From Rickettsiaceae bacterium (lineage in GTDB: Bacteria > Pseudomonadota > Alphaproteobacteria > Rickettsiales > Rickettsiaceae), in assembly GCA_029266475.1 (NCBI GenBank), contig JAQSWU010000011.1, positions 1 through 64,000 of the forward strand: a stretch of DNA of 64,000 nt, written 5' to 3'. The first letter of the stretch is position 1. The number at the start of each line of letters is the position of its first letter. The notes beneath the pieces were generated by a model. It made no database searches. It had not been told where the DNA came from and saw only the letters and a list, made by a program, of their open reading frames with translations. This document shows, in pieces, positions 1-9,639 of the stretch. The translations under genes and the position numbers were made by a program.

Positions 1-41
1 GCATAAATTTCTAAGCCTTAAGTAGGAATATGTGAGGTTAG

Positions 42-80
42 TACGGTTGAACAACTCTTTGGGGTTTCAACCTTAGTAAT
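42..80. repeat. Short palindromic element, family G (copies 42-80, 532-571, 663-700)
   Basis: A small hairpin of the form TACGGTTGAA, about 15 variable bases, then TTCAACCGTA occurs three times in the first 700 bases. Related but more degenerate copies lie at 25790-25825 and 40080-40120, each beside other repeat families. No coding capacity. Function unknown; it may be a fragment of a larger composite element. Confidence 0.6.
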
Positions 81-89
81 TTAAAACTG

Positions 90-250
90 CCTACGATACA
101 TTAAAAAAAAAGGGGGGAGGGGTAGCGAGTTGTCACTTGCTAAGCGAGCTTTGTTGAGCGCGGCAAACCAGTCATCAAGCAAAGCTTAGGTATATTGATT
201 AGTTAAGGCTGGATTACTTCAAATTGCCCAAGGGCAATTTTCGTGATGAC
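90..250. repeat. Family C dispersed element, copy 1 (hairpin version 1)
   Basis: About 160 bases running from CCTACGATAC through an A9-G6 tract to the conserved end CGTGATGAC. Read on the minus strand it starts GTCATC, then carries the perfect hairpin TTGCCC/GGGCAA, then AATCCAGC, AACTAATCA and ACCTAAGCTTTGCTTGAT. The same framework recurs at 261-415, 25601-25769, 39773-39950 and 54356-54413, in either orientation and with one of two central hairpins. Confidence 0.75.
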
Positions 251-260
251 ATTAACCCCG

Positions 261-415
261 CCTACAGTACTTAAAAAAAATAGGGGGGGTAGTGCCTTGT
301 CACTTGCTAAACAAATGCAATGAATGAAGCAGTCCAGTCATCAACCAAAGCTTAGGTATAATGATTAGTTGGGCTGGATTACTTCAAATTGCCCAAGGGC
401 AATTTTCGTAATGAG
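261..415. repeat. Family C dispersed element, copy 2 (hairpin version 1)
   Basis: Second copy in the same orientation as 90-250, starting CCTACAGTAC with an A8-T-G7 tract and ending CGTAATGAG. The central hairpin TTGCCC/GGGCAA and the flanks (CTGGATTACTTC, AAAGCTTAGGTATA) are nearly identical to copy 1, whereas the stretch at about 295-330 has diverged. Confidence 0.75.
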
Positions 416-455
416 AATTTTTGACGCTCTAATCCTTAAAAACACGTTTAAAACT

Positions 456-501
456 ACTTAGTGAGAAGGTAATTCTATACTTAGTGAGAAGGTAATTCTA
501 T
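456..501. repeat. Tandem duplication of a 23-base unit
   Basis: The 23-base unit beginning ACTTAGTGAGAAGG occurs twice, head to tail and without a mismatch (456-478 and 479-501). The start of the unit resembles the reverse complement of CCACTAAGTAGTTTTTACC at about 25870-25890 and of a similar stretch at about 40155-40180, so it looks like part of another dispersed element. Confidence 0.8.
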
Positions 502-720
502 ACTAAGTTATTTAAGTATGGGGTATTTATACTACGGTTGATAAACCTATTCGAATTTCAACCGTAGTAATATGTGTAATAAGGTTTATAAAAAAGTAAG
601 CGGGTAATATGTCTTAAGCAAGGGGATGGTTAGCTTTGTACCCAAATAAATATGTAGGGTAAGTACGGTTGAACTAGCCTTTGGGGTCTCAACCGTAATA
701 AGCTCACCCCGCCTACGATA

Positions 721-935
721 TTTAAAAAAAAGGGGGGGGTGTCAAAATTTACTACCCTAGGTTGAGATTTTGTAATATAGGTTGATATATTAACTGTTTT
801 GTCTTTTTCACAAAAGTTTGTAAAAAAATAGGGGGGGGGGTTAAAAATTACAACCTCTGGTTGCAGCCGCAATGAATTACCCTCCAGCCCGCATAAATAG
901 GTCGATACAGAGGCAATAAGATTATCTCTCCCCCT
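721..935. repeat. Two G-tract elements, family E (721-765 and 820-935)
   Basis: Each copy has an A-rich run, then a G tract (8 G at 732-739; 10 G at 831-840), then a TAAAAATTAC-like stretch and a GGTTG-containing tail. The second copy continues through GGTTGCAG and ACCCTC to TATAGG-like sequence at about 895-905, and matches 54436-54526 closely. Further copies are at 14163-14275, 25536-25576 and 30501-30546. An apparent 80-codon frame across this region only translates the repeats. Confidence 0.65.
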
Positions 936-980
936 CCGGCGTCGGCCTACCCTGCCCTTTTCAAGCTTGCTAGAGACCCA

Positions 981-1092
981 CTTGAGCTAGGTTCGGTACA
1001 TAAATACTTATGTACTTATAAGTCTACTTGGGTTCTGCGTTCCAAGTCTTCTTTAAATCCTCTTGAGTAACCAAGTTTCAAATGTAGTCTGA
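981..1092. repeat. Family A dispersed element, copy 1 (degenerate)
   Basis: Recognisable by GGTTCGGTAC, TTATGTACTTATAAGT, GGGTTCTGCGTTC and AAGTCTTCT in the same order as the other copies. The terminal repeats (TAGACTTCTTT and its complement) are eroded. It lies directly downstream of the coiled-coil gene at 1180-3417. Confidence 0.65.
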
Positions 1093-1179
1093 TATCTTCT
1101 TTCTTCACACCTACCATTAATCCTCATCTTATACAGCTCTAAAACCTTGAAACCAATTGATAACATCAATTTAAGACAA

Positions 1180-3417
1180 TTATTCTTGATAATATTCTTG
1201 AGCTTCTACGATACCCATCAAGGAATCTCCCTGATGGACAACACTCGTTATCTCTTTTTGAGTGATTGGTCCGATTTTAATTTCTGTTGCCGAGGAAGGA
1301 ATTAATTCAACTGCACTTCCCGTCTTTTTTGCGTAGCTGAAAACATCTAATAAATCCTTGGTTGCCTCAATAAATAGCTCGTCAACTTGATTCAACTTTC
1401 TCTTAGTTTCCTCTACTTTCTTACGAATAGTCATGTTTATTTTGTTTAAATCATTATACTCTTCAAGATTTTGATTAATCCTATAGGCTTCTGATTGTTT
1501 GAATTTCTCTTCGCGTTCTTCCTTACTTAAGTGATCGTATTTATGTTCCCATAAATATTTGCCAGCCTCTCTAACATGGTACATCGGAGTTGCGCATAAA
1601 GAAGGATAAGAAATATACATAACTCCATCAGAGTCCCAACTATTAGTAATTACCCCATGGTTATGAGCTAGATCCTCCTCGATCACTCTCAAACCTAACC
1701 TTATATATTCGCTCTCACGGTGCTCTATATTTTTTGCTTTTTCCTCTCTCAAATTTTCTAGATTCTGGTGAATTAAAGTTGTTACCTTAAGCAAGTTATT
1801 TTGACATTTTTCTATATCGCTTAGCACAAAGCTCTTCACGTCGTCTATATTATAGGTTTTGGCTTTGCTTAAGGCCGTATATGCTTGATCATTTAATAAG
1901 TATTTATTTATTATTAACTGATAGTTACCAATAGCTTCCAAAATCAGAGTTTGCGCTTTACTTAATAACTTCTTTTGACTCGTGGAGCATCCCATGCCCA
2001 TTGCTTTAGCTAAAAGTTTCTCTGCTTTAAAATTGCCACAGTCAGCAAGGCCAGTTATAGCCTTCATCTCGTCTCTTACATTTGCTTGTTCAGCATGAAA
2101 TTTGCGTGCAGCTTGAAATTTTGCTTTCGCTTCTGTAAAAGCTTGTTTAGAGAGTAGGCTTATAGCTTCGCTTAGCACCTGATCGCCCATTGTTATTTCA
2201 TTATTCTTAGGCTCCGTTAATAAATTCCCTTCCTCGACATTATCCTTTTTTTCGGTTTCGGTGAGCGTTTGAGGAATCTCTTTAGCTCTTTCTTTTAATT
2301 TATGTTTTTTAGCCTCTTCTTGTTCGTGTTTAGCCTGTTCTTGTTTGATTAACTTTTCGGCAGTCTTTTTTGCGATACTTTCTTCATGCTTAGCAATCTC
2401 ATTTAGCCTTGCTTTTTCTTTCAAAATGGCTTTATTGAAAACCTTACTTAAATTAATGAGGGATTCTTTGGTACTATTATATTGCCCCATATTATCTTGT
2501 TCCCCTAAAAGACTGTGGTTAAGATACAAATTTAACAAACAAAGTTTCAAATTATGACTTTGTAAAGCAATCTTATAAAAAGATTTCAAATCTTGTAAGT
2601 TTATTAGCGTCTCACCTTCTATCATTTTTGAAATAGACTCTATAATCTTGGAGAATGTTTCATCCCTGAAATGCTTAAGTAGTTCTAGCGATTTTGAAGT
2701 AATAATATATCTACCATCTGGCAGGACTATTCTTAATGAATTAATTACATCCACATCTGCGATTAACAATCTTTCTGCATGACCAAAATACTTGAAGGCT
2801 TGGGTAAGTAAAGTATTTGCTAGCTTAGTTTGTGATGTAATATCTTTTACTTGCTCATTATAAGCTTGCAAAAATATTTCGCCTAGCTTTATGTAGCTAT
2901 AGAAAGCTTGCGCATAACTATTTTTGATATTTGGATGATAGGAAAATAAAACTAAATAAAGATTATGGTAGGTTTTAGAAAACTCTTGCAATAAGTTTTC
3001 ATGTAAGACATCTTTAAAGCTACTTATAACTTGGTCTCTATATGTACTTATCAGAGCATTATCTTCAATATTCTCATCCAACTTTATATGTTGTTGTTCA
3101 GACTCATCTTTCATTGACATTATAACTTCGAATTGTTTTTGAAAGTTACTATCAGCTCTATCAATATACTTGGCCGGAAAAAGATCTATTGCAGTTTTCA
3201 ACGAGTAAAGGGAATCAATTAACATATTTTCTAGATAATCGATCTCTCGATAATCTACATTATCACTTACTTTTGCCTCCGCTGTTTTAGTATTATTATA
3301 TATTAATTCCCCAGCATTATTAACTTGCTTCTTTGCAGGTGACTTCCTCTCCTCAACTTTTTTTCTTAAACGTTCTCTAATATTTTGACTGCGCGCACTA
3401 TTATTAGGCATCTTCAT
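1180..3417 (-). CDS. Large hypothetical coiled-coil protein
   Basis: A 745-residue protein I do not recognise. It begins with a basic, Ser/Asn-rich stretch (residues 1-35, MKMPNNSARS, then RERLRKKVEERK). It then has long helical segments and a strongly charged Lys/Glu coiled coil at about 335-395. A helical-repeat-like segment follows (about 415-530, EAISLLSKQAFTEAKAKFQA, TPR-like in appearance). No signal peptide or membrane span is seen. The start is the first ATG; a second in-frame ATG lies two codons later. It stands alone between repeats and the traX-like gene. Size, charge and lack of known domains fit a lineage-specific, possibly secreted protein, but that is only inference. Confidence 0.75.
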   Translation of the reverse strand: MKMPNNSARSQNIRERLRKKVEERKSPAKKQVNNAGELIYNNTKTAEAKVSDNVDYREIDYLENMLIDSLYSLKTAIDLFPAKYIDRADSNFQKQFEVIMSMKDESEQQHIKLDENIEDNALISTYRDQVISSFKDVLHENLLQEFSKTYHNLYLVLFSYHPNIKNSYAQAFYSYIKLGEIFLQAYNEQVKDITSQTKLANTLLTQAFKYFGHAERLLIADVDVINSLRIVLPDGRYIITSKSLELLKHFRDETFSKIIESISKMIEGETLINLQDLKSFYKIALQSHNLKLCLLNLYLNHSLLGEQDNMGQYNSTKESLINLSKVFNKAILKEKARLNEIAKHEESIAKKTAEKLIKQEQAKHEQEEAKKHKLKERAKEIPQTLTETEKKDNVEEGNLLTEPKNNEITMGDQVLSEAISLLSKQAFTEAKAKFQAARKFHAEQANVRDEMKAITGLADCGNFKAEKLLAKAMGMGCSTSQKKLLSKAQTLILEAIGNYQLIINKYLLNDQAYTALSKAKTYNIDDVKSFVLSDIEKCQNNLLKVTTLIHQNLENLREEKAKNIEHRESEYIRLGLRVIEEDLAHNHGVITNSWDSDGVMYISYPSLCATPMYHVREAGKYLWEHKYDHLSKEEREEKFKQSEAYRINQNLEEYNDLNKINMTIRKKVEETKRKLNQVDELFIEATKDLLDVFSYAKKTGSAVELIPSSATEIKIGPITQKEITSVVHQGDSLMGIVEAQEYYQE

Positions 3418-3595
3418 TACTCATTATCACTTTATTTATAGGAAATAAATAAGATATTTATAGAGATTTTTCGCTTATACGCAAGCGAATAAAATGGAGG
3501 AGAAGCTAAAATTAGTTCATTATCAGTTTGCTGTTGCTAGGCAATAATGTATATTAAACTATATTTACATTAAAATTTAAGTTTAATATGAATCT

Positions 3596-4399
3596 TTAAA
3601 GATTAGCTTGCTTTAATAATAGATAAATCATTCTGATTATAGTGAAAGCACTTACATGAAAAAAATAAATGAACATTGAATTTCGACTCACCAATAATGA
3701 GAACTCATCATTTATTGGATCTGCATAATCATCAAAGCTTGCAAGGCAATAATATAAGATTATGCACATAATAATCAGCAGTATAAAATTATGAAGATCA
3801 AACCAAAATAATATTTGCGTGTTAACAACAGTTAAAGCTGCTACTAAAAAAATATAACTTTTTTTAGGCGTGGTATGCTTATACATATAACCCAGTGTCA
3901 TAAGACTTATTGCAAGCGTTCCGTAATCAAAAAGTAGGAAAGTTGCGGGGGTAAATAGTATTAGCGGTAAAATTTGGAATAAATTACTCACAAAATCCTG
4001 AGTTAACGTAAAGAATTTTTGAAGATATAGTTGCCCCAAGTAAATGGTTATCAATATATTTAAGGTTGGGAAAAACCCTGAATTAATATAGCTAATCACT
4101 GTTAGCAGAAAACCATACTTTAGCAATATTGACCTTCTTTTACCCACAAAATTATACCCTGCAAAGAAACAAAAAATAGGCATAGCTAGCCGACCAATTA
4201 CCCTTAGAACTTCAATTTTAGGCCAAAAGAAAAAACCTATATGGTCTAGAATCATCGAGACTACGGCAATAGTTTTAAGCTTATCTTGTATGTTAGCTTT
4301 GGTTCTTACTACCTTTTCTTGTAAAGTTTTCTCACTTGAGAAAGGTCTATAGCCTTGGTAACTACGGTTAAAGTTAGGAATATTAAAATTGCTAAACAT
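3596..4399 (-). CDS. TraX-family multi-spanning membrane protein
   Basis: The conserved TraX-like start is clear: KLKTIAVVSMILDHIGFFF, then LRVIGRLAMPIFCFFAGYN. It is followed by about seven hydrophobic segments and ends with FIYFFHVSAF. In F-plasmids TraX acetylates pilin, but most chromosomal homologues are uncharacterised inner-membrane acyltransferase-like proteins. I chose the ATG at 4399 (MFSNFNIPN, 267 aa); the frame stays open to 4507, which would add 36 poorly conserved residues. Even the shorter form overlaps the end of murJ by 91 bases in another frame, an unusually long overlap, so the two are probably co-transcribed. A shorter start inside the frame cannot be excluded. Confidence 0.75.
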   Translation of the reverse strand: MFSNFNIPNFNRSYQGYRPFSSEKTLQEKVVRTKANIQDKLKTIAVVSMILDHIGFFFWPKIEVLRVIGRLAMPIFCFFAGYNFVGKRRSILLKYGFLLTVISYINSGFFPTLNILITIYLGQLYLQKFFTLTQDFVSNLFQILPLILFTPATFLLFDYGTLAISLMTLGYMYKHTTPKKSYIFLVAALTVVNTQILFWFDLHNFILLIIMCIILYYCLASFDDYADPINDEFSLLVSRNSMFIYFFHVSAFTIIRMIYLLLKQANL

Positions 4400-5844
4400 A
4401 TTATGATTATAAGTAATGTTATTTTGGTAATTATATTTGAGTTGTACATTATATATTCCAATTTGTATACAGCGAATACTATACAAACCGACATACAGAC
4501 TGTACAAGCTAAAACCTTTGTAATAAAAATTAAGTTACTAGTTTTTTGATAAAAGTTGTTACGCTTAGCATAACTCATCAACAACCAAAGATTGAGCCAT
4601 GCTGCTATTGATGAGCCAAGCGCAATACCGACTTCATCCAGCCACTGCATTAAAATGATATTTAAAATAGTGTTAAAGCTTAATGAGTAAAGAGTAATTT
4701 TGAAAGGTGTTTTAGTATCATGATTTGCATAAAAAGCGGGCGTCACGATTTTAGATAATATAAAAGCTGGCAGGCCAATAGTAAAAGCTTGTAAGGCTTG
4801 TGCTGTTTTTAAAGTGTCAGCCGAGGTAAAAGCCCCTCTTTCATAAATAAGATGAATTATAGGATAGGACAAAGTAATGATTCCAGCTGTGCAAGGCAAA
4901 GATAAAAAAAGTGCTAATTTGTAAGCCTCTGCCTGTACCTTGTGAGCTTCTTCAACCTTACCTGATTTATAGAGCTTTGAAAGATTTGGTAAAAGGACAG
5001 TGCCAAATGCAATACCGATTATAGACAAAGGAAACTGGTATAAGCGCTCAGCATAAGATAATATAGAAACAGCACCAGGAATAAAGCTTGCAATCGATTG
5101 CGAAATAAATAGATTTAATTGCATCACACCTGAGCCTAGTGAAGCAGGAATCATTCTAGAAAAAAAATTTTTCATATCTTCGTTATAAACGATCTTTTTG
5201 GGCCAAAAGAACATATTGCTTTTTCTCATGTAGAATATTACCGTGATCAGTTGTACTATACCGGCAATTATTATTGAATAAGAAATAGCATGCGCAGGAG
5301 TGGCAATAGGCTTTAAAAAATAGGTTGAAACTATTATTACGATATTCATTATTACAGGAGATGCAGCAAATACTGCATATTTACCAATAGAGTTAAGTAC
5401 TCCACCGAAAAGAGCTACCAATGATATAAAAATTATATATGGCATAGTAATACGGCATAAGAATATAGTCAGCTCAAATTTTTCTTCGCTTAAATTAAAG
5501 CCAGGAGCTATAAGCAGCATCAACTGTGGCATTAAAAGCTGCATTATTATGGTAAGTGTTATAAGAGATACTAATAATAGACTAAGTATTTCTCCAGCAA
5601 ATTTTTTAGCTTGGTAATTAGACTCCTCAAGCTTAGCATTGAATATAGGGATAAACACCGCTTGCATTGCCCCTTCAGCGAATACTCGACGAAATAAGTT
5701 TGGTAGCTTAAAGGCTACGTTAACGCTGTCTCCTATGTAGCTTGTACCAAATAAAGATGCTATAAACAGCTCTCTGACTAAGCCAAATAACCTAGAGATA
5801 AATGTAAAGAACGCAATGATTATTCCTGATTTGAAAAGCGACAA
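4309..5844 (-). CDS. murJ: Lipid II flippase MurJ (MviN)
   Basis: A 511-residue polytopic protein of the MOP/MviN superfamily that flips lipid II to the periplasmic face for peptidoglycan synthesis. The N-terminus (FISRLFGLVRELFIASLFG) and the segment LPNLFRRVFAEGAMQAVFIP at about 48-67 are diagnostic. About 14 hydrophobic segments follow, and the length is normal for the family. It ends in a basic tail, QVRKLYKKR. The traX-like gene overlaps its 3' end. Its presence indicates that at least some peptidoglycan is made, as in several deep-branching Rickettsiales. Confidence 0.95.
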   Translation of the reverse strand: MSLFKSGIIIAFFTFISRLFGLVRELFIASLFGTSYIGDSVNVAFKLPNLFRRVFAEGAMQAVFIPIFNAKLEESNYQAKKFAGEILSLLLVSLITLTIIMQLLMPQLMLLIAPGFNLSEEKFELTIFLCRITMPYIIFISLVALFGGVLNSIGKYAVFAASPVIMNIVIIVSTYFLKPIATPAHAISYSIIIAGIVQLITVIFYMRKSNMFFWPKKIVYNEDMKNFFSRMIPASLGSGVMQLNLFISQSIASFIPGAVSILSYAERLYQFPLSIIGIAFGTVLLPNLSKLYKSGKVEEAHKVQAEAYKLALFLSLPCTAGIITLSYPIIHLIYERGAFTSADTLKTAQALQAFTIGLPAFILSKIVTPAFYANHDTKTPFKITLYSLSFNTILNIILMQWLDEVGIALGSSIAAWLNLWLLMSYAKRNNFYQKTSNLIFITKVLACTVCMSVCIVFAVYKLEYIMYNSNIITKITLLIIIICLAILIFLTLTVVTKAIDLSQVRKLYKKR

Positions 5845-6346
5845 TCAGCACCTGTTATTTAAAATTCGAACTATCAAAATTTTCTAGGAATTAGTAACCT
5901 AAATTATTGCAATTGGGCTTAACCTATAGAAAAACCTTGCTTCATGGATTTAAAATAAAAAAATTAATAGTAACTTATACCCATTCACTAAGCTATTCTT
6001 AACTGCAACAAGACGTACCCCTCCCCCCTATTTTTTGCGAAGAGCGTCTAGGAACTATTATAACATATTAATTTCATTTACTAAGCAGTTGCGCTTAAGC
6101 AAGTTAACAAAGTCTATTCATAGCTATTACAAGCTAAACTTAAGATACCCAGTAAACCTTTCCAATGATTATATTTAAGTAATACTAATTTGCAAGAAAA
6201 AGGGCAGTATTAAGATAAATACTACAAATTTAATTATAAAATTCATGTAATTTTCATACATAACCTACTTGTTTCTTGCAAATCATCGTTTTTTATGCTT
6301 TCTTATTAGCTTTATAAATAGTTTTTTACAATTAATCTAAAAACCC
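5845..6346. other. Intergenic region between divergent murJ and terC
   Basis: AT-rich spacer of about 500 bases. A C-rich fragment at about 6013-6045 (ACCCCTCCCCCCTATTTTTT) matches the tail of family C elements and looks like a remnant. I see no ORF with coding character, no RNA gene and no clear terminator. Promoters for murJ and terC should lie here, but no box stands out. Confidence 0.5.
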
Positions 6347-7102
6347 ATGTTTGAAAGTGCTTCTTTTTATACTTTATTTGTAGATATTTTAACATTAACC
6401 GGATTAGAAGTAATTCTTGGTATTGATAATCTAATATTTATCACGCTGCTTGTACAAAAACTTGATACTAAGAGCCGTGATCGCGCGAGAATACTTGGCC
6501 TTGCATTTGCTTTAGTTGTCAGGATCTTAATTTTGTCATTTTTTTCACAGATATTCCTAATGACTAGTCCATTATTCAATATTGGTACTGTCCAGTTTTC
6601 AGCAAAATCATGTCTATTTATCCTAGGCGGAAGTTTCTTATTGCTTAAATCAGCCATGGATCTAATAGAAATGTTTTACGAGTCTTCAGGTAAAAGAAAT
6701 TCGGCTATGAAGCAAGTTACCTTAGTGCCCTTAAAAATTAGATATAATAAAATTTTTAGCCAAATAGTTCTTATCAGCCTGATTTTATCTCTGGACTCAG
6801 TAATGGCAGGAGTAAGCCTTTCACGCAATTTATATGCTGTTGGTTCTGCAATCATAATTTCAATGATATTTGTCTTGTTAATGTCCAATAAAATAGCGAG
6901 ATTCGTCTATAAATATACCTCTCTTAGGGTAATCGCTTTGTTTTTTATGATGCTTCTTGGCGCTCATATGATTTTATCAGGAGTCGATAGACCATTCCCT
7001 AAAGCTTATTTATACTGGGCAATTGTATTTTCAGTTATAGCTGAAGCCGTGAATATCAAACTTAATAAACTTCGTGAACGTAATATATATAAAAAGGTAT
7101 AA
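6347..7102 (+). CDS. TerC-family integral membrane protein
   Basis: A 251-residue membrane protein with about seven hydrophobic segments. The two TerC half-motifs are present: EVILGIDNLIFI (E21, D27, N28) and LILSLDSVMAGV (around D150). These acidic residues in membrane segments are typical of the TerC/Alx/YoaE group, some members of which export manganese or help load metals onto secreted proteins; the substrate here is unknown. It is followed after three bases by secF, which suggests co-transcription and is compatible with a link to membrane-protein export. Confidence 0.9.
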   Translation: MFESASFYTLFVDILTLTGLEVILGIDNLIFITLLVQKLDTKSRDRARILGLAFALVVRILILSFFSQIFLMTSPLFNIGTVQFSAKSCLFILGGSFLLLKSAMDLIEMFYESSGKRNSAMKQVTLVPLKIRYNKIFSQIVLISLILSLDSVMAGVSLSRNLYAVGSAIIISMIFVLLMSNKIARFVYKYTSLRVIALFFMMLLGAHMILSGVDRPFPKAYLYWAIVFSVIAEAVNIKLNKLRERNIYKKV

Positions 7103-7105
7103 TAT

Positions 7106-8023
7106 ATGAAGCTTTATCCTTTAAGGCTAATTCCAGATAATACTTCTATAGATTTTATGAAATTGAAAAAAATAAGTTTTTTCATTTCAGCTATATTGAC
7201 TATAGCGTCTTTTATTGCTCTTTTTACTTTTAAATTGAATTTAGGGATAGATTTCGCAGGTGGAATAGTTATTGAAGCTCGTACCTCAGAACCCGCTGAC
7301 TTAAGCAGGATGAGATCTATTTTAACGGATCTTAAAATTGGAGAAGTATCTCTACAAAATTTTGGATCCGATAAAGATATCTCCTTAAGAATTGGTGGCG
7401 GAGCTACTGAAGAGCAGTTAATGAAGAATATTGAGATAATAAAGGAAACTTTAAAAAAGAACTTTAATCTCAAAATTGAATATAGAAAAATTGATTTTGT
7501 AGGCCCGCAAGTGGGAGAACAGCTTATTAAAGCGGGTATACAAGCTATGCTACTTGCCTTCCTAGCTATTATGATTTATATCTGGATTAGGTTCGAATGG
7601 CAATATGGTATTGGTATTTTAATCGCCCTCGCTCATGATGTAATCGTAAGCCTTGGCTTTATGAGCATTACCCAGCTTGATTTTAATCTATCGAGTATTG
7701 CAGCTATCCTTACTATCATAGGCTATTCAGTTAATGATTCAGTTGTGATATATGATAGGATAAGAGAGAATTTCCGAAAATATCATAAGAGAACAATAGA
7801 TCAAATTATAAATTTAAGTGTTAATGAAACTTTATCTCGTACTACTCTTACAGTGCTGACCACCTTAATTGCTAATCTTGCGCTAGTTCTTTTTGGAGGA
7901 GAAGCTATTAGAAGCTTTAGCTTACTCGTATTTGTTGGCATTGCCATCGGTACTTACTCATCTATATATATCTCTGCCCCCATTCTGACTCTCTTTGGTT
8001 TAAAAAGAGGTGATACTAAATAA
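7106..8023 (+). CDS. secF: Protein translocase subunit SecF
   Basis: A 305-residue RND-type membrane protein. With SecD it uses the proton gradient to help SecYEG-driven export. Key features are [13 protein letters not shown] at about 47-59 after the first membrane span, [14 protein letters not shown] at about 131-144, and [18 protein letters not shown] at about 205-222. Six membrane spans are expected. Start ATG lies 3 bases after the terC stop. SecD is not in this window, so the pair is split, which is common in Rickettsiales. Confidence 0.95.
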   Translation: MKLYPLRLIPDNTSIDFMKLKKISFFISAILTIASFIALFTFKLNLGIDFAGGIVIEARTSEPADLSRMRSILTDLKIGEVSLQNFGSDKDISLRIGGGATEEQLMKNIEIIKETLKKNFNLKIEYRKIDFVGPQVGEQLIKAGIQAMLLAFLAIMIYIWIRFEWQYGIGILIALAHDVIVSLGFMSITQLDFNLSSIAAILTIIGYSVNDSVVIYDRIRENFRKYHKRTIDQIINLSVNETLSRTTLTVLTTLIANLALVLFGGEAIRSFSLLVFVGIAIGTYSSIYISAPILTLFGLKRGDTK

Positions 8024-8335
8024 CTTTATGTAAGATAAATGAAGGCAAGTATTTAGGCGAAATTAATATTAGCAGCTTGCCTGTAAAAACTAGTGTTAAG
8101 GTTGGCTTTGTATAGCTATGAACTGAAGCTGGATAGAATTTTCTACTTAATCCTATGTTTATGTGTAAGTAAAATACAATATTAAATTTACTTATATTAA
8201 TAGAATAAAGCCATTGATTTAAAATTATAAAGATGATATATGTTAAATTGTAAAAAGGTTAATTTTAAGATAGATTTTTCTATTCTAGCATAAGATTCTA
8301 ACGTAACCCATAGTTAATATATTAGGGATAAGGCT
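8024..8335. other. Intergenic region between secF and the MFS gene
   Basis: About 310 bases of AT-rich spacer with several TTAA half-sites but no properly spaced pair. A short frame without a start codon runs to about 8115 and reads like a protein tail (YLGEINISSLPVK), but nothing upstream connects to it. No repeat family or RNA gene is seen. Confidence 0.4.
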
Positions 8336-9607
8336 TTGATAGTTTCACAAGATAAACCTCAAAACAAATACTGGAGAAGGCTTCTTCCGAACTTATTAAT
8401 GATCTTCCTATTATCGATCCCCTCAGGAATGTTTTTATTATTAAGTGGATCTACACTTTCGTTTTGGTTAAAAGATAATCAATTCGATAATATTAGTATT
8501 GGATTATTCTCTCTTGCAAATATTCTACATGTTTTTAAGTTTTTATGGGGGCCTTATCTTGAGAATATGAGCTTGGTTAAGCAACATAAGAATGGCTTTA
8601 AAACTTGTTTGTTGGTCTCTTTATTCGGTTGTGTAATTTGTATATTTCTATTGTCTACTTTATCCCCTATAGATGATATACACTTTTTCTGTTGCACTCT
8701 TGTAGTGCTTTCCTTCTTCTCCTCGTCATTTGAAATGTTGGTACAAGCTTCCCAAATTTTACTTGTAGAGGTAAAGAGTTTAGGAGTAAGTGAGGCATTT
8801 TGTATTACAGGATATAGGATTGGGATATTACTATCAGGCTCTTTTGCCCTTTACATATCTGAGTTTTTAAGTTGGCCTGCTGTTTATCAAATAATGGGTA
8901 CATTGTGTCTTATTATTTTGCTTATCTCAGCTTTTTATCCTTTTACCGACCTAAGTAAAAATGGTACAATATATATAGCTCCTTCTTATATTGCGCCCTT
9001 TAAGGACTTTTTGCAAAAAAACAATTTAATAGTCTTAATATTATTTTTAATCACATTTAGGCTTCAAGACCATATTCTAGGCAAAATGCCGAATATGTTT
9101 TTATTAGAGGTAGGATATTCAAAGACAGTAATTGCTATAGCCTACAAAGCTTTTGGGTTATTTACCTCAGTTTTAGGGGGGTTTGCTGGTGGTTATTTGT
9201 GCCGTACATATTCTTATAAATATATATTCCCGAGAGTACTTATAATTTATAGTTTAGCTGGTTTATTGTTCCTGTTATTTTCTTTCTCAGGTGCTCATAT
9301 CGGAGCTTTATATTTTGTTGTACTAATTCACGAATTTTGTAAAGGCTTAACTATAACACCTTTTTTCTCTTATCAGTTAAGATGCTGTAACCCTATATTT
9401 AGCATTACTCATATTGCCATTATTACTTCTATTGTAGAGTTTTCGCGAATAGCTTTTGGCAGCGTCTCAGGTTTTCTCTCTACCGAGTTAGGCTGGCAAA
9501 CATTTTTCATAATCTCTTCTCTCAGTTCAATCATATGCTTACCGCTTATTAGATATATACCTGAGGGTAATAGTTTATCTTCAAAAAAAACAAACATTAA
9601 AGAATGA
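8336..9607 (+). CDS. AmpG-like MFS transporter
   Basis: A 423-residue, 12-segment major facilitator protein. The N-terminus (IPSGMFLLLSGSTLSFWLKD) and FKFLWGPYLENMSL resemble AmpG/PAT-type permeases, which import muropeptides or, in intracellular bacteria, host metabolites; the substrate cannot be assigned. The start appears to be TTG at 8336, preceded by GGGATAAGG; the first in-frame ATG is about 20 residues in and would cut into the first hydrophobic stretch. It ends with TGA and is followed within 35 bases by a family A repeat. Confidence 0.85.
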   Translation: MIVSQDKPQNKYWRRLLPNLLMIFLLSIPSGMFLLLSGSTLSFWLKDNQFDNISIGLFSLANILHVFKFLWGPYLENMSLVKQHKNGFKTCLLVSLFGCVICIFLLSTLSPIDDIHFFCCTLVVLSFFSSSFEMLVQASQILLVEVKSLGVSEAFCITGYRIGILLSGSFALYISEFLSWPAVYQIMGTLCLIILLISAFYPFTDLSKNGTIYIAPSYIAPFKDFLQKNNLIVLILFLITFRLQDHILGKMPNMFLLEVGYSKTVIAIAYKAFGLFTSVLGGFAGGYLCRTYSYKYIFPRVLIIYSLAGLLFLLFSFSGAHIGALYFVVLIHEFCKGLTITPFFSYQLRCCNPIFSITHIAIITSIVEFSRIAFGSVSGFLSTELGWQTFFIISSLSSIICLPLIRYIPEGNSLSSKKTNIKE

Positions 9608-9639
9608 GTTTGTGGGCGATCGATTGCCGCGAAGATCAT

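Noticed and set aside
630-872. An 80-codon minus-strand open frame
   Set aside because: It translates family E and G repeats and the G tracts only; codon content is not protein-like and there is no ribosome site.
8024-8118. Short frame after secF reading YLGEINISSLPVK
   Set aside because: No start codon and no upstream frame; too short to support as a gene or a gene remnant.
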